In this document: in pieces, positions 35,180 to 46,696 of the stretch
How the letters are laid out: the number at the start of each line of letters is the position of its first letter
Numbering within the stretch: the first letter of the stretch is position 1
NCBI RefSeq assembly: GCF_001039355.2
Contig: NW_019776102.1
Coordinates: 58,709-122,708 of the forward strand
DNA length: 64,000 nucleotides
Direction of reading: 5' to 3'
Source: Lingula anatina
Lineage: Eukaryota > Brachiopoda > Lingulata > Lingulida > Lingulidae
The notes under the pieces: model-generated
What the model saw: only the letters and a program-made list of their open reading frames with translations
Told to the model about the DNA's origin: nothing
Database searches by the model: none
Program-made: the position numbers and the translations under genes

Positions 35180-36240
35180 AGCCCTTGTTTAAACTGATTT
35201 TATAAAGCCATTTCTTCGCTCAATGCGAAGACCGAGTGTGATGACAACTGTAAGACACTGTTTGACACTGCTTAATTGGACACCTGTTACTCATGTTATC
35301 ATTTCATGATGAAATTTTAATTAAAATTCCCCGAAAATAATCCAACAATCACATGCTGGTACTCCACATGTGATCTATGACAATCAATCTGTCGTGCAGA
35401 AATTAAATGGTATAACCACAGGTTAGGGACCAAAGCTTTTCTTGTTTATGACAAAATATTCAGGTAATTATCTTCAAAATGGTGATATAATCGCACCTAC
35501 GGGAACCTGTTTTCGTAGAATGTCGAGCAACAGCCATGTCGAGCGATGAACCAAGCCCTTCGAGTGCATATATGGCAATTACGCATGTTTATTGACAATA
35601 GCATTACCATGGATAATAAATTTTAGTATCTGAACAAGAAATGGCATTGAAAACGAAATGAAGAGCAGCATGTAAAAGCTTCTTCAAAACATTTTGGCGT
35701 GTTCTTCAAAACTGAACAAAAATGAAATATATACATATTGGGAAAATTGTACAAAATTTCTCATACAAATAACAGTTAACACAATTAAATAACACAACAT
35801 TACACTACCCATTAACATCAGTTTATTACTGGTTACCCGCTAGTTATCTATGTGCACGTCCACTGTACTGGGTAACAACAATGGGACATGGCCATCAAAA
35901 TTTCCCAGATTTGAGGGCTGTTTGAGTGTCATTTTCGGCTAAGAATCAAAAAGTTTAAAATACACAGTAATGTTTGGAAACACAAAAATGTTTGTTATAA
36001 TGAGACAAATCCACCCCCTCTCACATGAAAGCACCCCCCCCCCCCAACCCACTGTACTCCAACACACAAGAATATTTTGATAATATCAATGTCAACCTCA
36101 TTGTCCAGTCCTCTGATGCTAGTTCAAATAATAGGAAGACATGTCACAATATTAAACTCAGTATACCATTTAGTATTTCACTTTACAGCTGTACACAATA
36201 ACTTATTAGACCAGAAAATTAATATACAATTAAAGGAACA
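35180..36240. repeat. GPCR-unit spacer sub-repeat and 3' flank of copy C
   Basis: Same blocks as 28025-29029, including the ACACAACATTACACTACCCA stretch. A C-run lies at about 36035-36046. It is non-coding. Confidence 0.55.
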
Positions 36241-37518
36241 TCAGATGTTTTCTATTTTCAAGTTTAACATTTTGAAAAATGCTTGCCTAAAATTGGAATT
36301 CATCAAACCGTATATGAACGGATTAATTGCTGAACTTAAGAATAATAATTCAACGGCAATGTTTCGTAGAACAGCAAATGTCAAGCTGCCTTTCTCAAAG
36401 TATCTTTCGCTCCAGAATATTATCGGGTATGGACAATACAGAGCAAAGAAGCTGCCGAGAATAACTGCAGTCATTTTTGCCAGTTTAGCCTCCAAGTAGC
36501 TTGCCGATGATTGGATTGTCACGTTTTCAGACTGGTCAGAGTGGATATGAAACGAAGAAGGATCGCTCCTAGACGCTGTTGCTGCCAATGACCCCAAACC
36601 ATTGGGCCCAGGCACTGCGCTTTCATCCCCCAAACTGGGTCCCTGGACGGCACTTGAAACCGTATTTATTCCTCCAGGACGGCTAGTCGCGTCGAGAGAA
36701 GCTGATTGGTCAGAAACTGATGGAAACATCGGCGACATGGTACCACTAGCTGTTTGGTTTGTCTGTGTAACCGTTTGCAGCATTTGTGATGTACCATCCT
36801 CATAAGCATTGCCATACTGCCCAACTTGCTGGTTTTGCTTCTTGACTCTTCTAAATATTGCGATGTAAAAACCTAAAGCAACCAACAGACAAATAGGGAT
36901 GTGTGGTGCTCCAACGTAGCGCATGAAACCTACCATTGTTGTCTCCGCCCTGCATTCCACGCCTGGAGTCCAGTTATCCCAGCCCATAAAAGGTAAAGAA
37001 TGCAAAGTGACCATATACAAGTAGCACAAGCCAGTGATGAAATAAAATCTCTTTTTTGGTAAAATTCTGGGATAGTGAATATACCAGCATATCTTCATGT
37101 ATCTTTCAAAAGAAATCAGAGTCTGTATGAGCATTGAAAGTAAAATGCATGTACTAAGTGTCGCTATTTTTCCAATGCAGAAGTACTTGTTGAAGGCCAA
37201 ATGATGCAATGCTGGAAAGATGCCTACGAGATACCCTAGGACTATATTGTAAGGCATGCTGATCAGACCGGTCAAAACGTCAACCAGTGCTAAGCTCACA
37301 ATGGCAATGTTAGTGTTCGACCGAAGCCACTTGAACTTCCAAAACGCAAAAATGACAAAACAATTAGACGTTACCGATACCAGCGATATTAAGGCTTCCA
37401 CTGTTATAAAGATGATGCAGCTCATGCGTTGACAGGGGAGGACGGTCTCATTTGATCCATTCAGTGAAACAACGTCGGTCACCAAAGTTTCATTCAACAT
37501 CACGATGTTTTTGGGCAT
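36241..37518 (-). CDS. Class A GPCR, adenosine/MECA-like, tandem copy C (intact)
   Basis: A 425-residue single-exon receptor. It shares with copy A the loop-3 runs SPMFPSVSDQSASLDATSRP and SDQSENVTIQSSAS, the TM4 sequence CYLYMVTLHSLPFMGWDN and the YCPYP and NPFIY motifs. Its own differences include a start of MPKNIVMLNETLVTDVVS and a TM3 run IGKIATLSTCILLSM, so position 3.37 is Leu where A has Gly. It also has YIHYP where others have HIHYP after the ERY motif. The frame is fully open. The upstream region to about 37910 is conserved with A but more diverged than A is from B. Ligand and coupling are unknown. Confidence 0.88.
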   Translation of the reverse strand: MPKNIVMLNETLVTDVVSLNGSNETVLPCQRMSCIIFITVEALISLVSVTSNCFVIFAFWKFKWLRSNTNIAIVSLALVDVLTGLISMPYNIVLGYLVGIFPALHHLAFNKYFCIGKIATLSTCILLSMLIQTLISFERYMKICWYIHYPRILPKKRFYFITGLCYLYMVTLHSLPFMGWDNWTPGVECRAETTMVGFMRYVGAPHIPICLLVALGFYIAIFRRVKKQNQQVGQYGNAYEDGTSQMLQTVTQTNQTASGTMSPMFPSVSDQSASLDATSRPGGINTVSSAVQGPSLGDESAVPGPNGLGSLAATASRSDPSSFHIHSDQSENVTIQSSASYLEAKLAKMTAVILGSFFALYCPYPIIFWSERYFEKGSLTFAVLRNIAVELLFLSSAINPFIYGLMNSNFRQAFFKMLNLKIENI

Positions 37519-38984
37519 ATTCTTGTCTTCAAATCAGCAAGTGTTCTGTGTACGTTCAGCGTTTTGTGTTGATGTCGCCTAACTCTGTGACGGAAAAAAA
37601 TGTTGAATGTTCAATTGACACTTCTATCTTTACATGAGATCAATGGCATATGAGGACACTGATTATGTAGAAGAGTGTGGTATCTAATACCTGATTGCTT
37701 CCAATACCCGTTGTGTGCACGTTGCTGGATATCCGTTTTGTTACTTTGATAATCCAAAGACGATTAAGAAGTGTCGACAACAATATAAAATCCTGATATT
37801 TTGTTTAACAGAACATAAAGTAGATCTACAACATGTGGTTACTTGCCTTCGTTTTCCCTTATATACTTTTAGCTTTGGATTCGTTACAAAACCCAATAAT
37901 CGTGCTTAGGTGTATTGTTGTATTCTTTTTTATATAACATATTGTGCCTAGATCGTTTATACACTCTTGATGAAAATGATGCACTATTCCAAAGGAATAT
38001 TGCATTTACGATTTCAATAAGTTTAAACTAAGAGAAAAATGTAACTTACAACCAGCTAAAGAGTGTTTTATTATAATCCCATTTTCTTCCCTCAAGTTAC
38101 AGTATATTTGGGGATATTTATTCGTTTTGGTACTCCTAGTGATCAATTATAAATCTGTTGAATAAGATTAATTTATAGAGAAAAGCAACTTTCAAGAAAG
38201 CAGGAGAAAGGCAGTCACCAAAAAGCAACACTGTATCAATACTAGGGCTGCCGCAAACCCGGATGACGTCATCTATTATTCGGAGGACCAAATTATCCTG
38301 CTTTAGAAGCTTGTTGACAATATTTGGGGTTATTTATTCGTTTTATAAGAATTCTAAATTTTATCAGTTTATAGGACAAGGAAAGTCATTTTCAAGACAG
38401 CAGGAATGACAGGAGAGAAGCAAAGTCACCAAAATGTAACAATGTACCAAACCGTCATGACGGCATCTATTCTTTGAGGTAAGAACCTATTCAGTTTCTG
38501 AACCTTGCCTCAACTCTTCCAATAAAGTCGGCTGGCCAGAATCCGACCTCCCCCCTACGGTCTAGAGTATCGTTACAGAGCACAATGTGAATCAAAGAAG
38601 TTAAAATCAGACTAGTCTAGTTGCTCAATTTTCACTGAAGAATTGTTGTGTTCTGCAATTAAGTTGAGATGGACACATGTCATATTGTAACAAAAAGGTA
38701 CACAACGCCACAAAATATAAATATTACTTCATCAGAAACCAGACAAGCCATCAATGAAGCATTTCACGACAATGCATTTATCAGGTCTATTCTTAGCGGC
38801 GGTTTTTCCTCCGTTGGGTTACTAAAGTTTTCCTATGAGAACACCTTGGCCCAGCCACGAAAATGGAGTCCGCTGTTGACTGATCCACTGGAAACTCGGT
38901 CTCTGTGCAATTTTGTTTGTTTTTCTCTGAGAAGATGCTATTTTAATTTTTTTAATTTTTAATTTAATTTTAATTAAAATGTTC
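37519..38984. other. 5' flank of copy C with an imperfect ~215-bp tandem duplication
   Basis: After the conserved upstream region, 38105-38315 and 38318-38480 are imperfect direct repeats. Both carry ATATTTGGGG.TATTTATTCG, a GCAGTCACC/AAGTCACC stretch and a GATGACGTCATC/CATGACGGCATC site. The shared CTACGGTCTAGAGTATCGTT and GCGGCGGTTTTTCCTCCG blocks follow. No gene was seen. Confidence 0.5.
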
Positions 38985-39240
38985 TCTTTTGACGACACAC
39001 CCTGTAGAGTATACGGTCCTTCCCGGTTGTAGTTTTACCAAGAAGACCTGTGCTGTTGACGAAAGACGTTGTACGAAATCGTTGGATGATCTTACAGACA
39101 CGGTTTCTTGAGCCATTACCTGGTGAACACAGGAATGCTCTTTCGTTTGCTTCCAACAGATCACATCTCCACAACTTACCAAGCTCTTCTTTGGCAATTG
39201 CTTATTAGGGCATAGTCACTCTTCAGACCTGCTGTGCAAA
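38985..39240 (-). repeat. Recurring unit segment, copy 3 (degraded)
   Basis: Minus strand reads LWRCDLLEANERAFLCSPGN, recognisably the diverged counterpart of LWKCGPLEANKRALL in copy 1. Frames are broken relative to one another. Confidence 0.4.
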
Positions 39241-39964
39241 GTTTGACTTGTTGACCTGTGTTAGGTGCCTTTGAACACACACGTGACCTTAAATTCTGCT
39301 TAGAGTTGTCACACAGGACATGCAACTCTCATCTCCAATTGAGCATTACCCAATGCATTGCTTCCGCATCCCTAACTTACAAATTGTATATCAGCGATTG
39401 CCCTAGTCAGGTTAATCAATGGCTTTATGAAAACTGTCACTGTGAATTTTAAGAAGCGAATACATGAAGATTAAAATATATATTCAGTCATTATTTGTAA
39501 GACTATATAAGGAATGTGACACAGTTGATGTACCGGTAGTTACGTATCGTGATTTACACTTACTGGGTTTCAGAGCGAATGCGTTATATCTCCGTCTTTA
39601 TATCATATAATTTGAGATATTAAAGAAAAGAAGCTGGCAATCATGGCATCTGAAGCTCAGGGTATATATTGCATAGCATCAAATATAACCACATATCTGC
39701 TAGCATTGCACTCATTACACTCATATGGTGGCTTTATAAAATTCATTTTAAATAGTAAATAAAAAGTAAACCGATCTTTGTACTTTGGCAAGCTGAAGTG
39801 TCATTCCCGGGAAATTGCTGAAATAAAACTAAAAATAAAAAGGGTAATTTTGATTTAACAGTTTATGTACAAGAATTTATATAAAGCATCTGCATTTACT
39901 TTTAAACTGTTTATTGAAATTGTTGCGCCATGAATATACGAACTAAAACAAATTTAGCCCCTGC

Positions 39965-39972
39965 CATTTATA
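39965..39972. other. Empty LINE target site
   Basis: CATTTATA occurs once here between CCCCTGC and TCATTAGGCTC, exactly where copies 1 and 2 of the LINE sit in sister units. Confidence 0.85.
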
Positions 39973-39974
39973 TC

Positions 39975-41055
39975 ATTAGGCTCATTAAAAGCTCCTTTTT
40001 TACAACTGTATTCACTTTTAGCTGCATAATATAATATTTTACTTTCATTTACTTATGATAAAGACTTCAAATTGGATAACACCGATTTGTTTTTCTATGA
40101 CAGATATGCTTTGCAATTATTCAATGTAATAATTGTCACCAATTAACTAATGGAATTAAGTATCAGTGGTTAAGGATTCAACATCTTTCAACCTATCCAA
40201 AATGACACCTTATGCCAATTATTTCAGTAAAGCCCAATAATTTAGCCATAGCCATACAACAAACAAACAAAAATAATAATAACCGGTGTTTAATTAATCC
40301 ATTTATCGATCAATGTGAGGACAAGCCGTGGGGACGCTATTTTACTGGGCACCTGTTTTTCCATCTTATCATTACTTGATGAAATAAATATCCTGCAAAT
40401 AACCCGAAAACCAAATGCTGGTACTTCACGGGTGATCTATGACAATCAATCTGCCGTGCTGAGAACAAATGATTCATGTACAACTAGACGTCAGAGAGCA
40501 CAGATTGTTTCTTTTTACGAGAAAATATTCAGTTAATTAAATATTACCATACTTTGGGAACCTAAATAGTAATAGTATGTGAAGCAGAGTCGAGCACTGA
40601 ACAAAGCCCCTCAAAAACGATGACGCTGGCATGATGACAATAGCTTCGTAAACTTTGCATAAATTTAGGCTTCTCATTACGTTATGGTGTTGAAATGGAA
40701 ATAAAGAGCGGCATATAAAACTTCTTCAAAATATATATTTTGATGCTTTTTTCAAAATTGCAGGGATATTTCACACTGATATATCCCTATAAATATTGGG
40801 GAAATCGTTGAAAATTTGTAATAAAAATAATAGAAAACAAAAAACAACAGTAAATGAATAACAGTTAGCGTACATACTTTGAATTAAGGATAATAATTTT
40901 TGTGTCCTCAAAGCATTATGCAACCAGTTTGGAATATATAGAATTCGATTTTAATTAAAAGTATGACCAAATATCCTATGGCAACCGTGACCGCCGTAGC
41001 ATATTATATTATAATTTATATTTCTACCCATATCCACACCACAAAACAAAAAATA
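39975..41055. repeat. GPCR-unit spacer sub-repeat, copy 4
   Basis: Same blocks as 26640-27720, with more divergence. It ends at the TA target of the Tc1-like transposon. Confidence 0.6.
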
Positions 41056-42712
41056 CAGGGTTGCTACTTAATATGGAATATTTTCTATCATTGTCATTTT
41101 CGAGTGCTGATTAAAAATTTTTTGGCTTGAGTCATTAAAAAAGTATGTCACTGAGTGATAATAACATCCAGTCTTCTGTTGTGAGATATTTTGGTCAATA
41201 ATATCAAATCTGACATAAGATGCCATTCAAAAGAAGGAACACCCCCAGAAAACAATATCAACAGTTTGATGTCAGTATAAACTTTAAGATAAGATATTAA
41301 AGAAAATGATAGCCTCCGGACAGTGATATGTTACACAGTCAAAGAACTCACTACAGTAAATCATGAAAAGTCAGTAATTGCGAGTATGACCTCCAGCAGC
41401 CGCTTGCAGCGCCCTCATCCTACATGCCATACCCTGTGACACGTTTTTTAGAGTTTGGGTGGGGATATCATTCCCACAGTGATATTTGCCTGTCGCAGTT
41501 CATCACTATTTACCGGCCGATGACCATAGCTATTAATTCTGTGAGTTACTGCCGCCCACAGATTTTCTATTGAGTTCATATCTGGAGAGTTTGCAGGCCA
41601 GGGCAGTTGCTGAACCCATTGGTTTTGAAGAAAAACAGTGATTCTGCGGCCTCGATGTGGGGTTGCGCAGTCGTCTTGGTACACAAAGTTGTTCCTGAAG
41701 ATGACTCTTACCAATCGAAGCATTGTTTGCTGTAGATTGTCTCTGTAGGAATCCTGGATGAGGTTGCCTCCAAGAAAAACCAACTGGTTCTGGGCACCGA
41801 CATGAAATGCTCCCCAAACAGAGACGTTACCATCCCCTGCTTGCACCCTAGGCAGTACGCAATCATTGTTTATGCCCCTCGTACACGTCGGTGGACACGG
41901 ATTCGACGATCAACCTTAAAAAATACATTTCTGGCCTCATCACTGAAAACGTCGTGATTCCAGTGTTTTGGCTGCAAACGCACGTGGTCCCCAGCCCATT
42001 GCAGACGTCGCTGTATATGACCTGCTGTTAACAGTAGTTTCCCTACTGGCCTTCGTGCAAAATAACCGGCTTGCAGAAATATCTTGTTCACGTGGGACCT
42101 TGAAACGGGAGTTTGAATGACATTCTGCATCTCTTTTCTGAGGACACTGGTTGTCTTTGTACGACCAGCACGGCGTCCTCTAAGGAGAAGGCGATCCTGT
42201 CTTCTTGGTGTGATACGCGGACACCCTGGTCGAGGTATTGGAATAGGTGCCCCTGTTGCAGCATTTCTTTGGAGGACTTCACAAACGGTTCCTGATAAAT
42301 GTTGAATTACCTGACAATGGCTGTCCGTTTCTGGCCATTTTCTCTGAGAGCAAGAATCCCGTAGTAAGCTGCGTTGCTTAGCTGTCGGCCCTTATCTTCA
42401 CTAAGGTACCTGTCAAGTTTCAGAGCGATCCCTTTCTTGCTTCTCTAAACTCACTCCAAAGATTGACCAAACCCATGCGTTTTTATACAAGGGCAGAAAT
42501 TGCCGAAAAGACCACCCCTCACATTTCTGACCACAGAACATGCAACTGCATGCATCAATTGTTTCGAGAGTTGTGTGGTAATTAGGTAACACACCTGGCT
42601 ACACATGGAGTGACACCTCAGCTTTGAATTTAAAGTAGTTAGAGAGAAATTAAATATTTTGTAGAAAATTTACTCGCCAAAAAATAATATTCCATATTAA
42701 GTGGTAACCCTG
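41056..42712 (-). mobile_element. Tc1-like transposon with degraded transposase
   Basis: The element is 1657 bases long with TA duplicated at both ends. Terminal inverted repeats are CAGGGTTGCTACTTAATATG at left and the complement of CATATTAAGTGGTAACCCTG at right. The transposase is on the minus strand in at least three frames. The N-terminal helix-turn-helix part is near 42282-42088. The middle part lies at 42130-41870 (WAGDHVRLQPKHWNHDVFSD, giving the first Asp). The catalytic C-terminal part lies at 41846-41448 (SVWGAF, QDDCATPHRGRR, WPANSPDMNSIENLW). The Asp of DCATPH to the Glu of IENLW spans 34 residues, as in DD34E Tc1 enzymes. Frame breaks mean it is inactive. It split the CRE/ETS block of this unit. 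Confidence 0.92.
41448..42282 (-). pseudogene. Tc1-like transposase, frameshifted
   Basis: Three overlapping minus-strand frames together cover a Tc1/mariner transposase: a DNA-binding region with an LRTQRRRAG-like basic part, then the DDE domain. They need at least two frame corrections, and no single frame gives a full ~340-residue enzyme. The segment with QDDCATPH and SPDMNSIENLW is the longest open part (132 codons). Confidence 0.85.
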
Positions 42713-42714
42713 TA

Positions 42715-42800
42715 TATCCGGTGATTTTCAGAGAAACAACCCGCGTGACGTCAGTGTTTATTGGCAGGTAAGCGCGCCTGTGGTGATCCGCTATAATTCA
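42715..42800. promoter_or_regulatory. Conserved CRE/ETS-like block, unit 4 (disrupted)
   Basis: TATCCGGTGATTTTCAGAGA, TGACGTCA at 42746-42753 and TTTATTGGCAGGTAAGCGCG. The Tc1-like element is inserted immediately upstream, separating it from the rest of the unit. Confidence 0.4.
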
Positions 42801-43019
42801 GTAGCACTTATATCGCGATACACCTAGAGGTAGAAATAGCCACTATCTGAATATCGATCAACTTAATGCCTTTTATAGAAACCCCATCATGTTTCATTTT
42901 GAATATTGCAAACTTTCATATTAGTGTCAACGAATTTTAAATCGCCTGCTGATAGGCAAAATTTACAACAAAATGCCATGTTACATTTTTTTAAAGTAAA
43001 AACTTAACTATCCCTTCAG

Positions 43020-44044
43020 CCCTTATTTAAACCGATTCTAGAAAGCCATTTCTTCGTTCAATGAGAAGACCAAGCGTGATAACAGCTATAAGACTCTGTT
43101 TGACACTGCTTAATTGGACACCGGTTACTCATGTTATCATTTCATGATGAAATTAATTCCCCGACAAAAATCCAACAAGCACATGTTGGTACTTCACTTG
43201 TGATCTATGACAGTCAATCCGTCGTGCAGAAATTAAGTGATAAAACTACAGGTGAGAGAGCAAAGCTTTTGAACTTGTTTATGACAAAATATTCAGTTAA
43301 TTATCATCTTAATGGTGATATAATCGCACCTCGGTTACCTGTTTTCGTAGAATGTCGACCAACAGCCGAGTCGAGCGATGAACTAAGCCCTTCTAATGCA
43401 TATATGGCAATTACGCCTGTTTATTGACAATAGCTTTTCCATGGATAATAAATTTTAGTATCTGAACAAGGAATGGCATTGAAAACGAAATGAAGAGCAG
43501 CATGTAAAAGCTGTGTTCATCAAAACTGGGCAAAAATGAAATATATATTGGGAAAATTGTACAAAATTTGTCATACATATAACAGTTTTAAAAAATAACA
43601 CAACATTACACTACCCATTAACATCAGTTTATTACTGGTTACCCGATAGTTATCTATGTGCACGTCAACTGTACTGGGTATCAACACTGGGACATGGCCA
43701 TCAAAATTTCCCTGATTTGAGCGCTGTTTGAGTGTCATTTTCGGCTAAGAATCGAAAAGTTTAAAATACACAGTAATGTTTGGAAACACAAAAATGTTTG
43801 TTATAATGAGACAAATCCACCCCCTCTCACATGAAAGCACCCCCAATGTAATCAAACACGTAGGAATATTTTGATAATATATCAATGTCAACCTCATTGC
43901 CCAGTCTTTTGATGCTAGTTCAAATATTAGGAAGAGATGTCACAATATTAAACTCAGTATACCATTTAGTATTTCACTTTACAGCTGTACACAATAACTT
44001 ATTAGACCAGAGAATTTATATACTATTTGGCGATTAAAGGAACA
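43020..44044. repeat. GPCR-unit spacer sub-repeat and 3' flank of copy D
   Basis: Same blocks as 28025-29029, including ACACAACATTACACTACCCA. It is non-coding. Confidence 0.55.
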
Positions 44045-46696
44045 TTAGATGTTTTCTATTTTCAAGTTTAACATTTTGAAAAATGCTCGCCTAAAATTGG
44101 AATTCATCAAACCGTATATGAACGGATTAATTGCTGATCTTAACGAAACTAATTCAACGGCAACGTTTCGAAGAACAACAAAGGTCAAACTACCCTTATC
44201 AAAGTATTTCTCGCTCCATAATATTATCGGGTATGGACAATACAGAGCAAAGAAGCTATCGAGGAAAACTGCAGTCATTTTTGCAAGCTTGGCCTCTGTG
44301 TCGCTGGTTGATAATTTTAATGTCACCCTTTTTGACTTGTCAGAGCGGATATGAGACGTAGAAGGATCGTCCCTTGATGTAAATGCTCCCAATGGCTCCG
44401 AACCAGTGGGACCAGGCACCCCGCTTTCGCCTCCCACAATGGGTCCCTGGACGACACTCGAAACCGTATTTATTCCTGCCTGTCCTCCAGGATGACTAGT
44501 CGCGGCGGGGGAGGCTGGTGGGTCAAAAACTGATGGACACTGTGTCATCGCGCGACCACTAGCTGTTTGGTTTGTCTGTGCAACAGTTTTCCCCCTTTGC
44601 GATAAATTATTGCCATACTGCCCCACTTGTTGTTTTTGCTTCTTGACTTTTTCTAAAATTGCGATGTAGAAACCTAAAGCAACCAACAGACAAATAGGGA
44701 TGTGTGGTGTTGCAATGTAGCGCATGAAACCTGCCACTGTCGTATCCGCCCTGCATTCCACGCCTGCACTGTAAAAACAGTGTTTAGCATTTAAATACAT
44801 ACAACACACGTTAGGCACCTATACGCATTTAGAAATATGTGTAAATGCTAAACGCGTATAGCTTTTCAAACGTTTCACAGAAGAAAAAGCTAGACACGTT
44901 GGCATTGTTACACGTTTAGCTATGTGTTTAGCTTCACCGGCATATTATTCTATAACAAGTCTATCACAAGCTAAGCACATTGGCTAAGCACTTCCTCTGC
45001 TAAGCGCGTGAGGCTGCTAAACATATGGAGCTGCTATAGGTGTGGAATTCCTTAACGCGTGGAGCTGCTAAACAACGTTTAGGTTTTCAAGCTCGTCACA
45101 GAAAAAAATGCTTCACAATCCCATATATACGATCCCATAACAAGTTTATTACAAGACTCAACAATTTTGCTTAACACTTCCCCTTGTAAACATATGGGGC
45201 TGTTGGAGGCGAGAAGCAGCCTGCTCGAACGCGTTGTGTCCTTCCTTGCAGTAACGTGTGATTATTTAAAATAGGCCTATTAAGTAATAATCCAAATAAC
45301 AAATAACGTTTTCACGACGTTATCAGCTGGTTACATGATGGTGATGGTATAGAATAACGTCATGGTAACGTTATGGGTGTTTTTAACTCCATGCAAAATG
45401 ATGCCCTTGCAGTTTTATAAGCGTTTTATAACATTCTGGAAAAACATTATTTAATGTTTCGAAAACTTTTTTATTAATCACCAAAACACGTCTTATGCTG
45501 TATGAACTACAGTTAGCGGTTAATTCCAAAATGGGCTTGGGATAGCGCGGTGACAAATATTCGGACTATCGCTACCAAAATAACCAGAATGTGATGAAAC
45601 CTTAAATAAACCATTATAATGAATACCCCACCATCATCCTGATGTTCTATTGTTCATTACTTCCGGAAAAAATATAAATGAACATCAATACCTTAACGTA
45701 TTTTATCAAAATATGAAAAAAATGTTTTCAAGTAAAAGTGATAGTTGCTTCTTGTCTTTAGTAAAGTAGTGAATTTTCCTAACTTGTTTTTCAGAAATAT
45801 ATTCCAATTAACTTCCTCGCAAGGTCAGCTAACACAAGGATGAATAAATCCCGCTGTAAAGTTGATGGTGTGAATCAACTCTGTTGACAGTTCACGGTAC
45901 CCTGTTATAGACACAGATAGCTATAGCAGTTAAAGGTGACCGTGACTTCGCTCGCGCGCGCGCGTGTGTGTGTGTGTGTGTGAGAGAGAGAATGACAGGT
46001 TAAAAAGGTTACAATCTTAAAGTTAAACAAATACACCCTACATTTATCAGGCGTCAAGCACGTCAAAGCGTGTAACATGTTAATAGGCTAAACGTGCTTA
46101 GGTGCTAAACGCGTGGAAAAAATGAGACAAAACAGGCGCTTAGAAATGTGTCTCACAGCTAAACACTGTTTTTACAGTGTGGAGTCCTTTTATTCCAGCC
46201 CATGAAGGGTATAGAATTCAAAGAGACCATATACAAGCAGCACATGAAAGTGATCAAATAAAATCTCTTTTTTGGTAAAACTCTGGGATAGTGAATATGC
46301 CAGCATATCTTCATGTATCTTTCAAAAGAAATCAGAGTCTGTAGGAGCATTGAAAGTGAAAGGAATGTACTTAGTGACGCTATTTTTCCAATGCAGAAGT
46401 ACTTGCTGAAGGCCAAATGATGCAATGCTGGAAAGATGTCTACGAGATACCCTAGGACTATATTGTTAGGCATGCTGATTAGACCGGTCAAAACGTCAAC
46501 CAGTGCGCTTGAACTTCCAAAACGCAAAAATGACAAAACAATTAGACGTTACCGATACCAGCGATATCAAGGCCTCCACTGTGATAAAGACGATGCAGCT
46601 CATGCGTTGACAGGAGGGAGCGGTCTCATTTGATCCGTTCAGTGGAATGGCGTCGGCCTCCAAAGTTTCATTCAACATCACGGTAGTGTTGGACAT
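44045..46696 (-). pseudogene. Class A GPCR tandem copy D, disrupted
   Basis: Reading on the minus strand from a start at 46696 (MSNTTVMLNETLEADAIPLN), the gene reaches KFK and then loses 38 bases near 46506. That removes the intracellular loop 1-TM2 junction and shifts the frame. TM2 to the start of extracellular loop 2 follow in another frame (FALVDVLTGLIS through SIPFMGWNK). A 1413-bp CACTA-like element (44767-46179) then interrupts the codons for TPGVEC. The remainder (44766-44045) is open and encodes loop 2 to the normal C-terminus ending LNLKIENI. Loop 3 is close to copy B. Two independent lesions make it clearly non-functional as a receptor. Confidence 0.92.
44767..46179. mobile_element. 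Non-autonomous CACTA (EnSpm)-like transposon inside GPCR copy D
   Basis: Perfect terminal inverted repeats: CACTGTAAAAACAGTGTTTA at left and its complement at right. TG is duplicated on both sides (44765-44766 and 46180-46181), and sister copies read CCTGGAGTCC across the site. Both subterminal regions carry many short motifs of the form CTAAACGCGT, CTAAGCACNT and AAACATATGG in both orientations, as is typical for CACTA subterminal repeats. The length is 1413 bases; no transposase frame was seen. A (CG)n(TG)n run lies at about 45953-45982. Confidence 0.85.
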
